NCBI GenBank assembly: GCA_002470125.1
Contig: DKNB01000050.1
Span: 1 to 24,436, forward strand
Source of the DNA: Gallionellales bacterium UBA7399
GTDB lineage: Bacteria; Pseudomonadota; Gammaproteobacteria; Burkholderiales; Gallionellaceae
Reading direction: 5' to 3'
DNA length: 24,436 nt
Shown: in pieces, positions 1 through 7,329 of the stretch
How positions within the stretch are numbered: position 1 is the first letter of the stretch
How the letters are laid out: each line of letters begins with the position of its first letter
Position numbers and translations under genes: made by a program
The notes under the pieces: generated by a model
Database searches by the model: none
Seen by the model: the letters and a program-made list of their open reading frames with translations, nothing else
What the model was told of the DNA's origin: nothing

Positions 1-10
1 AAATTATTTT

Positions 11-1177
11 TTATGGGTATGTGGGGCGTAGGTATCCATCTTCTTGTGAGCGAACAACGCGTGCCACTATACGTAAGTCGGCACCAATGTTTCGCACGTC
101 CTGCCATTGTAGCTTTATATTTTGACTGAGCATGATAAGTTCGCCCAGTTTTGCCACCCCGCGTGCTAGGTCACCCAGTAACTGTGGGGACACATATAAT
201 ATCAACTCATTCACCAGCCCAGCTCGAAGAAGCGCGCCATTTAAAGTGCTGCCAGCCTCTGTTAGAACTTCATTGCAGCCAATGTCGGCTAGGCTACGTA
301 GCATTTTGGTTAGATCTACCTGGCCGGCTGCGTCTGGCAATATGATTACGCGCGCCCCTAGCTTTTTGAGTGCTTCGGTTTTGACGGTATCTTGAACAGC
401 GGTGTAAATTACCACGTTGCCATTACGTAGAATATTTGCCGTGAGTGGCAACTTTAGTTGACTATCCAGTATTACGCGTAATGGTTGGCGCACCACCCCT
501 GTTTTTTGTGTGTCGAATGTGGGGCCACATTTTGTTAACTGTGGTTCACGCACGGTCAGCCGTGGATTGTCAGCTAAAATCGTGTCAATACCAGTAAGTA
601 TTGCACAGGAGCGTCCACGCCAATACTGTACGTCCTGCCGTGCTTCGACGCCGGTAATCCATTGGCTTACACCATTATGTAATGCCGTACGCCCATCCAA
701 GCTCATAGCAATTTTGCTACGCAGCCATGGCAGACCGTGCGTCATGCGTGAAAAAAATCCAATATTTAGCTCACGTGCCGCAACCTCCATGAGACCGCAC
801 TCGACTTCAATACCTGCGGTACGTAGCCTTTGTATGCCCTTCCCGGCTACGCGTGGGTTGGGATCTTGTGCTGCCGCTACAACACGCGCTACATTTGCAG
901 TAATTAGCGCATCAACACAGGGAGGGGTGCTGCCCTGATGACTACATGGCTCTAGTGTGATGTAAGCGGTTGCGCCGTGCGCTGCTTCGCCAGCTGAACG
1001 CAATGCATATATTTCCGCATGAGCTTGGCCAGCATATTGGTGCCAACCCTCCCCAACAATTTTGTTATTACGCACCAGTAGACAGCCGACCCGTGGGTTG
1101 GGGCTGGTAGTTTGTAATCCACGCTCCGCCAAGTGCAGTGCGCCAGCCATCCATAGATCGTCCTGAGCTGACAACAT
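11..1177 (-). CDS. ribD: RibD, bifunctional riboflavin biosynthesis deaminase/reductase
   Basis: Catalyses two cytosolic steps of riboflavin synthesis: deamination of the diaminopyrimidinone 5'-phosphate, then NADPH-dependent reduction of the ribosyl side chain. The N-terminal third is a zinc cytidine-deaminase-like domain with an HAE motif (about residue 53) and a PCSHQG...PPC zinc ligand block (about residues 77-87). From about residue 150 the reductase domain begins (PWLRSKIAMSLDGRTA), followed by the ITG substrate-binding segment. Length (388 aa) is normal for the fused enzyme. I prefer the ATG at 1177, which has a CAGG six bases upstream. A TTG at 1183 would add two residues and overlap the nrdR stop. 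It is the last visible gene of a ybeY-glyA-nrdR-ribD run. The stop lies 10 bases from the window edge, so no terminator can be judged. Confidence 0.96.
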   Translation of the reverse strand: MLSAQDDLWMAGALHLAERGLQTTSPNPRVGCLLVRNNKIVGEGWHQYAGQAHAEIYALRSAGEAAHGATAYITLEPCSHQGSTPPCVDALITANVARVVAAAQDPNPRVAGKGIQRLRTAGIEVECGLMEVAARELNIGFFSRMTHGLPWLRSKIAMSLDGRTALHNGVSQWITGVEARQDVQYWRGRSCAILTGIDTILADNPRLTVREPQLTKCGPTFDTQKTGVVRQPLRVILDSQLKLPLTANILRNGNVVIYTAVQDTVKTEALKKLGARVIILPDAAGQVDLTKMLRSLADIGCNEVLTEAGSTLNGALLRAGLVNELILYVSPQLLGDLARGVAKLGELIMLSQNIKLQWQDVRNIGADLRIVARVVRSQEDGYLRPTYP

Positions 1178-1179
1178 CC

Positions 1180-1659
1180 TCAACCTGCCCGCGATTTGCG
1201 ATTTATCGGTGTTTTGCGTACCGCTTCGATTGCATCAGAAAAATCTCTTACATCCTGAAAGCTTTTGTACACTGAAGCGAAGCGAATGTAGGCCACCTTA
1301 TCCAAGCTCAGCAGCTCTTTCATTACCATCTCCCCAATTTGGCGAGAATCAATCTCTCGCTCACCCAGGGCAAATACTCTTTGTATAGTACGATCTATAG
1401 CTTTGTCGACCAATTCTGTTGGGACTGGTCGTTTGTGCAAGGCCCGACTAAAGCTGGTGTTTAGTTTTTCTTTATCAAACTGAGTGCGCATACCATTTTG
1501 TTTGACCACCTGCGGCATACGCAGCTCGACCGTTTCATAAGTGGTGAAGCGTTTTTCGCAAGACAAGCAACGACGACGACGACGTATGCTTGTTCCTTCT
1601 TCGCTTTCACGGGTATCGGCTACCTGAGTGTCGGGACCTTTGCAGAATGGACACTTCAT
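1180..1659 (-). CDS. nrdR: NrdR, transcriptional repressor of ribonucleotide reductase genes
   Basis: NrdR represses nrd operons by binding NrdR boxes in response to the dATP/ATP balance. The 159-residue protein has the family layout. A zinc ribbon carries CPFC at Cys3/Cys6 and CLSC at Cys31/Cys34, separated by an Arg-rich DNA-contacting stretch (Arg26-Arg30). An ATP-cone domain follows from about residue 46 (MPQVVKQNGMRTQFDKEKL). The last stretch is the usual helical tail (YIRFASVYKSFQDVRDF). It lies 24 bases after glyA and its stop touches the start of ribD, an arrangement (glyA-nrdR-ribD) often seen in beta- and gammaproteobacteria and consistent with co-transcription. No NrdR box was searched for or seen in this window. 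Confidence 0.97.
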   Translation of the reverse strand: MKCPFCKGPDTQVADTRESEEGTSIRRRRRCLSCEKRFTTYETVELRMPQVVKQNGMRTQFDKEKLNTSFSRALHKRPVPTELVDKAIDRTIQRVFALGEREIDSRQIGEMVMKELLSLDKVAYIRFASVYKSFQDVRDFSDAIEAVRKTPINRKSRAG

Positions 1660-1683
1660 AGAAGCCAGTCTTTTCTTAACGCG

Positions 1684-2928
1684 CTAAGCATATACTGGGA
1701 ATTGCTTGCATAGCTGCTTCACGTCAGTGGCAACACGATTGATCGTTGTTTCGTCATTTGGTGCGTCTAGCAAGTCTGCAATCAAGTGTGAAAGTTTTTC
1801 GGCTTCTAGTTCAGTAAAGCCGCGAGTGGTTATTGCCGAGCTACCAATTCTAATGCCACTGGTAATGAAGGGCTTCTGTGGGTCATTAGGGATAGCATTT
1901 TTATTTACTGTGATGTGAGCGCGCCCGAGCGCCGCCTCAGCATCTTTGCCTGTGATGTTTCTGGTCTGCAGGTCTACCAAAAACATATGGCAGTCAGTAC
2001 GTCCAGATACAATACGCAATCCGCGTTTTTGTAAGACCTTGGCCATCACACGGGCATTGTCAATTACTTGTAATTGACATTTTTTAAACTCCTCGCCCAT
2101 TGCCTCTTTAAACGCTACGGCTTTGGCGGCAATTACATGCATGAGGGGACCGCCTTGAATACATGGAAAAATAGCGGAATTGAGCACTTTTTCAAATTCC
2201 GCCTTGGCCAGAATGATGCCACCACGTGGGCCACGTAACGTTTTGTGAGTGGTACTGGTGACGAAATCTGCAATACCCACTGGGTTGGGGTAGCAACCAG
2301 CCGCCACCAATCCGGCATAATGAGCCATATCTACAAATAAATAGGCACCCACGCTATCGGCGATGATGCGGAAACGATCCCAGTCAATCACTAACGCATA
2401 AGCAGACGCTCCAGCAACAATCATTTTTGGCTTGTGTTCTTGGGCCAGCCTGTTTACAGCATCGTAGTCGATCTCTTCTTTTTCGTTGAGGCCGTACGTG
2501 ACGGCGTGGTAAAGTTTCCCGCTAAGGTTTACAGAGGCGCCGTGGGTCAGGTGGCCACCATGAGCCAGTGACATGCCAAGGATGGTGTCGCCAGGCTTAA
2601 GTACGGACATATACACAGCCTGATTTGCTTGTGAGCCAGAATGTGGTTGTACATTGGCATATTCTGCACCAAATAAGGTTCGCACACGATCAATTGCTAG
2701 CCTCTCTACGACATCTACATGCTCACAGCCGCCATAGTAGCGTTTCCCAGGATAGCCTTCGGCGTATTTATTGGTTAGCTTGCTACCCTGGGCTTCCATT
2801 ACTGCTGGACTGGTGTAGTTCTCTGAGGCAATCAGTTCAATGTGATCTTCTTGGCGGAGACTCTCATTCTGAATGGCTTGCCATAATTCGTGGTCAGTAT
2901 GGGCAATGGTGTTTTTGATAGAGAACAT
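1684..2928 (-). CDS. glyA: GlyA, serine hydroxymethyltransferase
   Basis: A cytosolic PLP enzyme interconverting serine plus tetrahydrofolate with glycine plus methylene-tetrahydrofolate, the main entry of one-carbon units. The protein has the classical motifs: ELIASENYTSPAV near residue 31, the YAEGYPGKRYYGG substrate loop near 55-67, HSGSQAN near 96, and the Schiff-base lysine in TTHKTLRGPRGG at Lys229, the same number as in E. coli. The start at 2928 gives 414 aa (E. coli 417) and has a GGGAA Shine-Dalgarno seven bases upstream. An upstream in-frame ATG at 2967 would add a 13-residue extension not typical of the family. It sits between ybeY and nrdR on the same strand. Confidence 0.98.
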   Translation of the reverse strand: MFSIKNTIAHTDHELWQAIQNESLRQEDHIELIASENYTSPAVMEAQGSKLTNKYAEGYPGKRYYGGCEHVDVVERLAIDRVRTLFGAEYANVQPHSGSQANQAVYMSVLKPGDTILGMSLAHGGHLTHGASVNLSGKLYHAVTYGLNEKEEIDYDAVNRLAQEHKPKMIVAGASAYALVIDWDRFRIIADSVGAYLFVDMAHYAGLVAAGCYPNPVGIADFVTSTTHKTLRGPRGGIILAKAEFEKVLNSAIFPCIQGGPLMHVIAAKAVAFKEAMGEEFKKCQLQVIDNARVMAKVLQKRGLRIVSGRTDCHMFLVDLQTRNITGKDAEAALGRAHITVNKNAIPNDPQKPFITSGIRIGSSAITTRGFTELEAEKLSHLIADLLDAPNDETTINRVATDVKQLCKQFPVYA

Positions 2929-3035
2929 GACAGATTCCCGGTGGGTCAATGAAAACAGAGGGTGCATTTTACCACGTTGACGATAAAGAGGCCGTTTGTA
3001 ACTGCGATGGGCCGTCTCTGCGACACCCTGCGTGC

Positions 3036-3563
3036 TTATGATAAGTTTTTTACGGAGGGGGTTGCTAGATATGGGTCTGGGTAGCCAAGCTTATCCAATA
3101 GCAAGACTTCCAGCGCCTCCATGGCGGTGGCATCCTGAGTATTTTCATGATCGTACCCTTGCAAGTGGAGGGCCGCATGGATAATGAGGTGAGCATAATG
3201 AGCCTGCAATTCTTTTTGCTGCTCACGCGCTTCTTGTGCCGTTACTGGAGCGCAAATTACAATATCACCATATATAAAATCTATATCGTCTGTTAACTTG
3301 ACGCTATCTTCATTTAAATCATAGTTAATCTCTGATAAATTACTGTTATCAACGTATGTGAACGTGAGTACGTTGGTGGCATAATTTTTTCCACGGAATT
3401 GCTTGTTTAGTGCGCGCCCCTCATTTTCATCCACAATACGCAGCACAACCCGTACGTTACGCTGTAGCGCCGTTTTTAGCCAAATACGAAATTGTTGACG
3501 TGTGGGCAGGCCCACCGCAGCAATTGCGTACTGTACTGACAGGGATAGCTTGGGCGTGGTCAT
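3036..3563 (-). CDS. ybeY: YbeY, rRNA-processing endoribonuclease
   Basis: YbeY is a zinc-dependent single-strand endoribonuclease in 16S rRNA 3'-end maturation and late-stage 70S quality control. The diagnostic H-x3-H-x5-H metal site is intact: His129, His133 and His139 within IIHAALHLQGYDHE. The fold core RALNKQFRGKNYATNVLTF is at about residues 50-68. At 175 aa it is longer than most family members (about 150-160). The extra length appears as an acidic insertion at about residues 71-93, between the NVLTF strand and the IYGDIVIC strand. Its usual partners (phoH upstream, corC downstream) are absent here: glyA follows after 107 bases. Upstream is a 212-base divergent gap shared with the TPR gene. 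Confidence 0.96.
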   Translation of the reverse strand: MTTPKLSLSVQYAIAAVGLPTRQQFRIWLKTALQRNVRVVLRIVDENEGRALNKQFRGKNYATNVLTFTYVDNSNLSEINYDLNEDSVKLTDDIDFIYGDIVICAPVTAQEAREQQKELQAHYAHLIIHAALHLQGYDHENTQDATAMEALEVLLLDKLGYPDPYLATPSVKNLS

Positions 3564-3775
3564 GAGTTTTTGGTGGGCTTGTGGCGACGGCCGCCAATGG
3601 TGTACATACGTATTATAATGGCGGAGCGCGCGTCTTGGTTGGAGTCATACAGAATTAGACTAATTTAGTTGTGCATGAATAAACAACGAGATAATTTCAC
3701 CATGGGCGTTGGTGGCAAATAATTCAGAAGAGACGCATCTCAATTGAAGGTGTGCTGGGTAGACTAGGAGAGATC
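3564..3775. promoter_or_regulatory. divergent intergenic region ybeY / TPR gene, possible promoter elements
   Basis: This gap must drive ybeY leftward and the TPR gene rightward. A perfect TATAAT is at 3614-3619. Because it lies in the self-complementary octamer ATTATAAT it reads as a -10 box on both strands, but no convincing -35 box sits 16-18 bases away on either. An 11-base palindrome (ATTAG-A-CTAAT, 3654-3664) could be an operator. These are pattern observations only. No RNA gene was recognised. Confidence 0.3.
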
Positions 3776-4183
3776 GTGGATTCAGAAAATTTTTATGTTA
3801 ACGCTTGGTTTGCTCAGGGCGTATCTTGTGACAATCTTAAAGAATACGAAAATGCAATTGAGGCGTATCGACAGGCATTGCGCCTTCGGCCTGAGTATGC
3901 TGACGCATGGTATAACTTGGGCATTGCCTACGGAAATATTAAAAAATATAACTTGGCCGCCTTGTCATACGAGGAGGCGGTGCGCATTGAGCCAGAGAAG
4001 GTTGGCGCATGGTTCAACTTGGGCGTAGCTTATTACTACCAAGATAAGCGAGAAAGGGTGCGTGAAATTTATCAAACCTTGCGCAAGCTTGATTTAAAGA
4101 TAGCGGATGAATATTCTAACGCTGTATTTACTGAATTTAAAATTAGTCCCAGTGCGCACTACAGTGCGCCGCCAGATATTTGA
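3776..4183 (+). CDS. short TPR-repeat protein
   Basis: A small soluble protein (135 aa from the chosen start) made almost wholly of tetratricopeptide repeats, a helical protein-protein interaction scaffold. Two clear 34-residue repeats carry the AWYNLG(I/V)AY signature and end in the LRLRPEYADAW and VRIEPEKVGAW turns. A partial unit precedes them and a degenerate one follows. No signal peptide or membrane segment is visible. I choose the GTG at 3776 because AGGAG (3766-3770) lies five bases before it. A GTG at 3752 in the same frame has its purine tract only one base away. There is no ATG start, and the frame is open only from 3695. The partner is unknown. It may be a truncated remnant of a longer TPR protein. 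It converges on slyD. Confidence 0.75.
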   Translation: MDSENFYVNAWFAQGVSCDNLKEYENAIEAYRQALRLRPEYADAWYNLGIAYGNIKKYNLAALSYEEAVRIEPEKVGAWFNLGVAYYYQDKRERVREIYQTLRKLDLKIADEYSNAVFTEFKISPSAHYSAPPDI

Positions 4184-4198
4184 GTGGCGGGGCGCCAC
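4184..4198. terminator. small hairpin between convergent TPR gene and slyD
   Basis: A perfect 6-bp stem (GTGGCG 4184-4189 with CGCCAC 4193-4198) with a GGG loop starts directly after the TPR stop codon, in the 33-base gap to the convergent slyD. It is GC-rich like a terminator stem, but no U-run follows on either strand, so termination is uncertain. Confidence 0.35.
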
Positions 4199-4216
4199 CC
4201 TTGTGTATGTGCTGTG

Positions 4217-4702
4217 TTAGTGGTGGTGCCCCCCCTCCCCATGCGGGTGCCCGTGCTCCAGTTCTTCTGTGGTGGCGGTACGTACAGCAGTAACAACACC
4301 TACAAAATCTAGCGTTTTTCCAGCAAGCGGATGATTGCCATCTACGGTTACCTCGGTGTCTGTTACTTCTACCACTGTGTAGAGCGAGTAGTCATCGTCA
4401 TCACCGTCTTCTATGCCCCCCTCAAACTGCATGCCAATAGCAATGTTATCTGGAAATAAGTTACGCGGCTCTACGCGCACCAAGTCATGCTCATATTCGC
4501 CAAAGGCATTGTCCGGCTCCATTGTAATTTTAATTTTTTCACCTACACTTTTGCCTTGTAATGACTCTTCCACGGTTGGAAATATTCCATCATAGCCGCC
4601 GTGTAGGTAGCTGATAGGATCTTCTGTTTTTTCTAATAAGTCGCCACTGGCATCGAACAGCTCATAGCGTAACGACACAACAGTATTTTTTAAAATTTTC
4701 AT
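4217..4702 (-). CDS. slyD: SlyD-type FKBP peptidyl-prolyl isomerase / metallochaperone
   Basis: A cytosolic FKBP-fold prolyl isomerase with chaperone activity; SlyD proteins also bind nickel. The 161-aa sequence shows the split FKBP domain: the N-terminal strand VVSLRYELFDASGDLLE, then SYLHGGYDGIFPTVEESLQGKSVGEK, with the insert-in-flap chaperone domain from about residue 66 (DNAFGEYEHDLVRVEPRNLFPDNIAIGMQFE) to about 122, and the return strand HPLAGKTLDFVGVV. The C-terminus is a short His-rich tail (HGHPHGEGGHHH), the likely metal-binding part, which lacks the cysteines of the E. coli tail. No signal peptide. It is transcribed alone, with a 323-base gap upstream. A second, exported FKBP is at 9028-9477. 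Confidence 0.94.
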   Translation of the reverse strand: MKILKNTVVSLRYELFDASGDLLEKTEDPISYLHGGYDGIFPTVEESLQGKSVGEKIKITMEPDNAFGEYEHDLVRVEPRNLFPDNIAIGMQFEGGIEDGDDDDYSLYTVVEVTDTEVTVDGNHPLAGKTLDFVGVVTAVRTATTEELEHGHPHGEGGHHH

Positions 4703-5025
4703 TTTTAGCTCTTTCGTTAGTGTGGTGATTGGCTATGATCGCCCAGCCTAGATGCAACCCTATATGTTTCTCGGAGTCGCGTCATTAGGCGACATGCGCT
4801 AAGATACGCGCTACTTATTTAGTGGGGATGACGCGAGGATATTATATACATCTCGCGCTAAAGAATTGGTTTAAATGAATGACAGTGGCCATGGGGAGCC
4901 TATTTTTCGCCACCAATCCTAGCCAGATGGGCGACATAAATAATTATGGCACTGTCTGGAGCGTCTCTCTTGCCGGGGGCCACTCTGAATTCCACGTGTA
5001 CTTCAATCAATGAAAATTATTTACT
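4703..5025. other. slyD/roxA intergenic region with inverted repeats
   Basis: 323 bases without a recognised gene, carrying the start regions of slyD (leftward) and roxA (rightward). The clearest element is a 6-bp inverted repeat CGCGAG (4832-4837) / CTCGCG (4852-4857) around a 14-base A/T-rich centre. Read as DNA it looks like a spaced operator, read as RNA a hairpin. A similar GCGCTAA word occurs at 4797 and at 4855. Several short frames exist but none has coding character. No tRNA fold, riboswitch or transposon end was recognised. Confidence 0.35.
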
Positions 5026-6144
5026 ATGCTGGGTAATCTGACAACAAAAATTTTTCTGCGCGATTATTGGCAAAAAAAGCCTTTGCTTGTTCGTCAGGCA
5101 TTTCCAAAATTTAAAGGATTGCTTGATTCATCACAATTGCTTGCCTTGGCGTGTGCTGAGGATGCTCAGTCACGCCTCGTGATACAGCATCGTGATCGAT
5201 GGCAAGTAAAGAGCGGCCCCCTGGAGGCGGCAGAGTTTGATGGCCTGGAGAAGGCGAAGTGGACCGTTTTGGTGCAGGGGATAAATCATCACCTGCCCGA
5301 CGCCGCCAGCTTGTTGATGAAGTTTAACTTCATACCGTATGCAAGACTGGATGACCTGATGGTGAGTTATGCTCCCAAGGGCGGCGGTGTAGGCCCACAC
5401 TTTGATTCGTATGATGTTTTTTTATTGCAAGGCTTGGGTCAGCGCCGTTGGCAAATTTCTGCGCAACAAGATCGTTCGTTAATTAGCGGTGCACCATTAA
5501 AAATTTTGCAAAATTTTAAAGCTGAGGAAGAGTGGGTGCTGGAGTCTGGTGACATGCTATATCTGCCTCCAGGCTATGCCCACAATGGTATCGCTGAAAA
5601 TGAGTGCATGACTTACTCCGTGGGCTTTCGTGCACCAACTCATCAGGAGCTGGCGGAGCAATTCTTGGTGTTTTTGCAAGACAGGGTTTGCTTGGATGGG
5701 ATGTATAGCGACCCCGATCTGATGGTTCAGGATCACCCTTCAGAAATTAGCGTTGATATGGTACACCAGGTAAGTGAAGTTATTAAGCAAATACAATGGG
5801 ATAGTAATGATGTTGCCAATTTTTTGGGCGGCTATCTTAGTGACCCCAAGCCACATGTTTTCTTTGATCCACCAAAGAGGCCGCTGAATCAAGAGCGTTT
5901 TATGGGATTGATAGGCCGCCGTGGTCTGATGGCGGACCAGAAAACGCAAATGCTATGTCACCAGGGTGTGCTATTTGTTAATGGCATCGCACATGCCGTG
6001 AGTGCAGAGGCCTATCAACAACTACGCACATTTGCTGATGCACGTCAGCTTGGGTGTGTGGCAGGGTTGTCGAAAGAGACGCTGAATCTGCTTTATGAGT
6101 GGTATGTGGACGGCTATATAATGCCGTGTCCAGGTCTGCCTTAA
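5026..6144 (+). CDS. roxA: RoxA (YcfD), ribosomal protein L16 arginine hydroxylase
   Basis: A JmjC/cupin-fold 2-oxoglutarate- and Fe(II)-dependent oxygenase that hydroxylates an arginine of ribosomal protein L16 in E. coli. The facial-triad residues are visible: HxD at His125/Asp127 in GVGPHFDSYDVF, and the distal histidine at His186 in PPGYAHNG. This is nearly residue-for-residue the spacing of E. coli YcfD. Length (372 aa) also matches (373). The N-terminal part (RDYWQKKPLLVRQAFP) is the conserved cupin_4 opening. The C-terminal third (from about residue 210) is the dimerisation/winged-helix part. The ATG at 5026 has only a weak purine-rich upstream region. It stands alone, divergent from slyD. 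Dependence on oxygen and iron may be relevant in a microaerophile, but that is inference. Confidence 0.94.
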   Translation: MLGNLTTKIFLRDYWQKKPLLVRQAFPKFKGLLDSSQLLALACAEDAQSRLVIQHRDRWQVKSGPLEAAEFDGLEKAKWTVLVQGINHHLPDAASLLMKFNFIPYARLDDLMVSYAPKGGGVGPHFDSYDVFLLQGLGQRRWQISAQQDRSLISGAPLKILQNFKAEEEWVLESGDMLYLPPGYAHNGIAENECMTYSVGFRAPTHQELAEQFLVFLQDRVCLDGMYSDPDLMVQDHPSEISVDMVHQVSEVIKQIQWDSNDVANFLGGYLSDPKPHVFFDPPKRPLNQERFMGLIGRRGLMADQKTQMLCHQGVLFVNGIAHAVSAEAYQQLRTFADARQLGCVAGLSKETLNLLYEWYVDGYIMPCPGLP

Positions 6145-6186
6145 GAGGCTCACGTAGTCTATGGCGACCACCATCAAGTTTAATAG

Positions 6187-6218
6187 AGCAAAACACCTTT
6201 CTTTTTGCTAGAGTTTTT
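6187..6218 (+). terminator. weak possible terminator after roxA
   Basis: A 7-bp A/T-rich stem (AGCAAAA 6187-6193 with TTTTGCT 6203-6209, 9-base loop) is followed after four bases by a T5 run, 43 bases after the roxA stop. Further on, CCTATTC (6242-6248) pairs with GAATAGG (6264-6270) but has no U-run. Either could end the roxA transcript. Neither is strong. Confidence 0.3.
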
Positions 6219-6321
6219 GTATGAACTGACATAGAATGTTGCCTATTCGCTGTTTGTTTGGCGGAATAGGGGGGTTAGCGCCCTTGGTTTGTCTTAATTA
6301 ATTATCTGTGAAGGAAAGTAA

Positions 6322-6483
6322 ATGAAACGTCTTGCTCTGGTTGCTGCCCTGTTGACATTATCTTTGACTGCTTGTGGTGAAAAGCCTAAGGCACCTGTAG
6401 TTGAGGCGCCAGCTATGGTTGCTCCTGCTGCTGATGCTGCGGCCTCTGCTGCTGCTCCTGCTGCTCCTGCTGGGAAAAAGTAA
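6322..6483 (+). CDS. small Ala/Pro-rich lipoprotein
   Basis: A 53-residue frame with a good ribosome site (AAGGA, six bases before ATG). The N-terminus MKRLALVAALLTLSLTAC is a textbook lipoprotein signal with lipobox LTAC and acylated Cys18. The mature part is only 35 residues: a charged GEKPKAP stretch, then a low-complexity Ala/Pro repeat region ending in GKK. Small Cys-anchored, Ala/Pro-rich lipoproteins of this kind are common in proteobacteria and usually have no assigned function. A strong terminator follows after 13 bases. The strong RBS, lipobox and terminator argue for a real, possibly highly expressed gene. Whether it is placed in the inner or outer membrane cannot be settled: Gly19 is not the Asp retention signal, so outer membrane is the default expectation. 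Confidence 0.85.
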   Translation: MKRLALVAALLTLSLTACGEKPKAPVVEAPAMVAPAADAAASAAAPAAPAGKK

Positions 6484-6496
6484 GATATTTTTCCTG

Positions 6497-6542
6497 ATGC
6501 GCAATAAAAAAGCCGACATCAGTCGGCTTTTTTATTGCGCAT
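6497..6542. terminator. bidirectional rho-independent terminator
   Basis: A perfect 21-bp stem (6497-6517 pairs with 6522-6542) with an ATCA loop. The GC-rich core AGCCGAC/GTCGGCT is flanked by A6 and T6 tracts, so it terminates in both directions. It serves the small lipoprotein (+) and the hydrolase gene ending at 6545 (-). Confidence 0.95.
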
Positions 6543-6544
6543 AT

Positions 6545-7312
6545 TTAAGAAATTTCTCGCCAGGTTAATCCATTATTTTGAGTTGCCATTGCAATCCAGC
6601 TTGGGTCACAATTGAGCGCCCCACTTAGTGCATCAGCCGCCAGTTTTTGTGTATTATTTTTTTGGCTGAGATGTGCGGCAACAACATGCTGCAGTCGACT
6701 GCAATCCAATCGCGCTAATAAGGCTGCCGCATCTGTATTGTTTAGGTGTCCAAATCGCCCACCGATGCGTTTTTTCAGGCTTAATGGATAGTTGCTATTG
6801 TCCAACATTGTGACGTCATGGTTACATTCCAAGACAAGCGCATCGCAACCGTTCAGCATGGTCTCAATGTGGGGAGTGGAGCAGCCGGTATCAGTTAACA
6901 CCCCGAGTCGTTTTGTGCCATCACTAAACACGTACTGCACGGGCTCAGCTGCGTCATGTGGTACAGCATAGGGCTGCACCAGCAGCCCGTCTATGGCAAA
7001 TGAGTGGTCGGAATTAATTTGGGTAAGCCTGGGCGGGCTGTTCATAAGCCTGGGGTGCGCACGCATGGTGCCATGCGTGAGCCATATCGGGATGGAGTGC
7101 TTGCGTGCGAGTTGAGCTACCCCGGCAATGTGATCACTGTGCTCATGTGTTACTACAATGCCGTTGATGCAGTCAGGTGTTAGGCCTATGCGCGCTAGGC
7201 GCGCATAGGTATCGGTTAGAGAGAATCCGCAGTCCATTAATACGTTGGTCGCACCAACCTGAACTACCAGGCCGTTGCCTTCGCTGCCGCTGCCGAGTGA
7301 AGCGAAGCGCAT
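6545..7312 (-). CDS. metallo-beta-lactamase-fold hydrolase, YycJ/WalJ-like
   Basis: A 255-aa cytosolic metallo-hydrolase. The opening MRFASLGSGSEGNG and the zinc motif THEHSDH (His56, His58, Asp60, His61) are typical of the YycJ/VicX branch of the metallo-beta-lactamase superfamily. Further ligands are likely in the VPHDA, LTDTG and LECNHD segments, and the closing GHLNN and AAHLS motifs are also of this family. In Firmicutes the homologue sits by the WalRK two-component system and has been linked to DNA repair nuclease activity. In proteobacteria it is commonly next to bamC-dapA, as here (17 bases after bamC). The substrate in this organism is unknown. Its stop lies at the foot of the shared terminator, so it is the last gene of the dapA-bamC run. 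Confidence 0.88.
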   Translation of the reverse strand: MRFASLGSGSEGNGLVVQVGATNVLMDCGFSLTDTYARLARIGLTPDCINGIVVTHEHSDHIAGVAQLARKHSIPIWLTHGTMRAHPRLMNSPPRLTQINSDHSFAIDGLLVQPYAVPHDAAEPVQYVFSDGTKRLGVLTDTGCSTPHIETMLNGCDALVLECNHDVTMLDNSNYPLSLKKRIGGRFGHLNNTDAAALLARLDCSRLQHVVAAHLSQKNNTQKLAADALSGALNCDPSWIAMATQNNGLTWREIS

Positions 7313-7329
7313 AGGTCTTGAGTTGAATA

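Noticed and set aside
1561..1590. CGA-type triplet repeat in nrdR (positions 1571-1583)
   Set aside because: It encodes the conserved Arg-rich stretch of the zinc-ribbon DNA-binding domain, so coding explains it.
5978..6232. 84-codon minus-strand frame over the end of roxA
   Set aside because: Antisense to a well-supported gene, low-complexity Thr/His-rich translation, no ribosome site.
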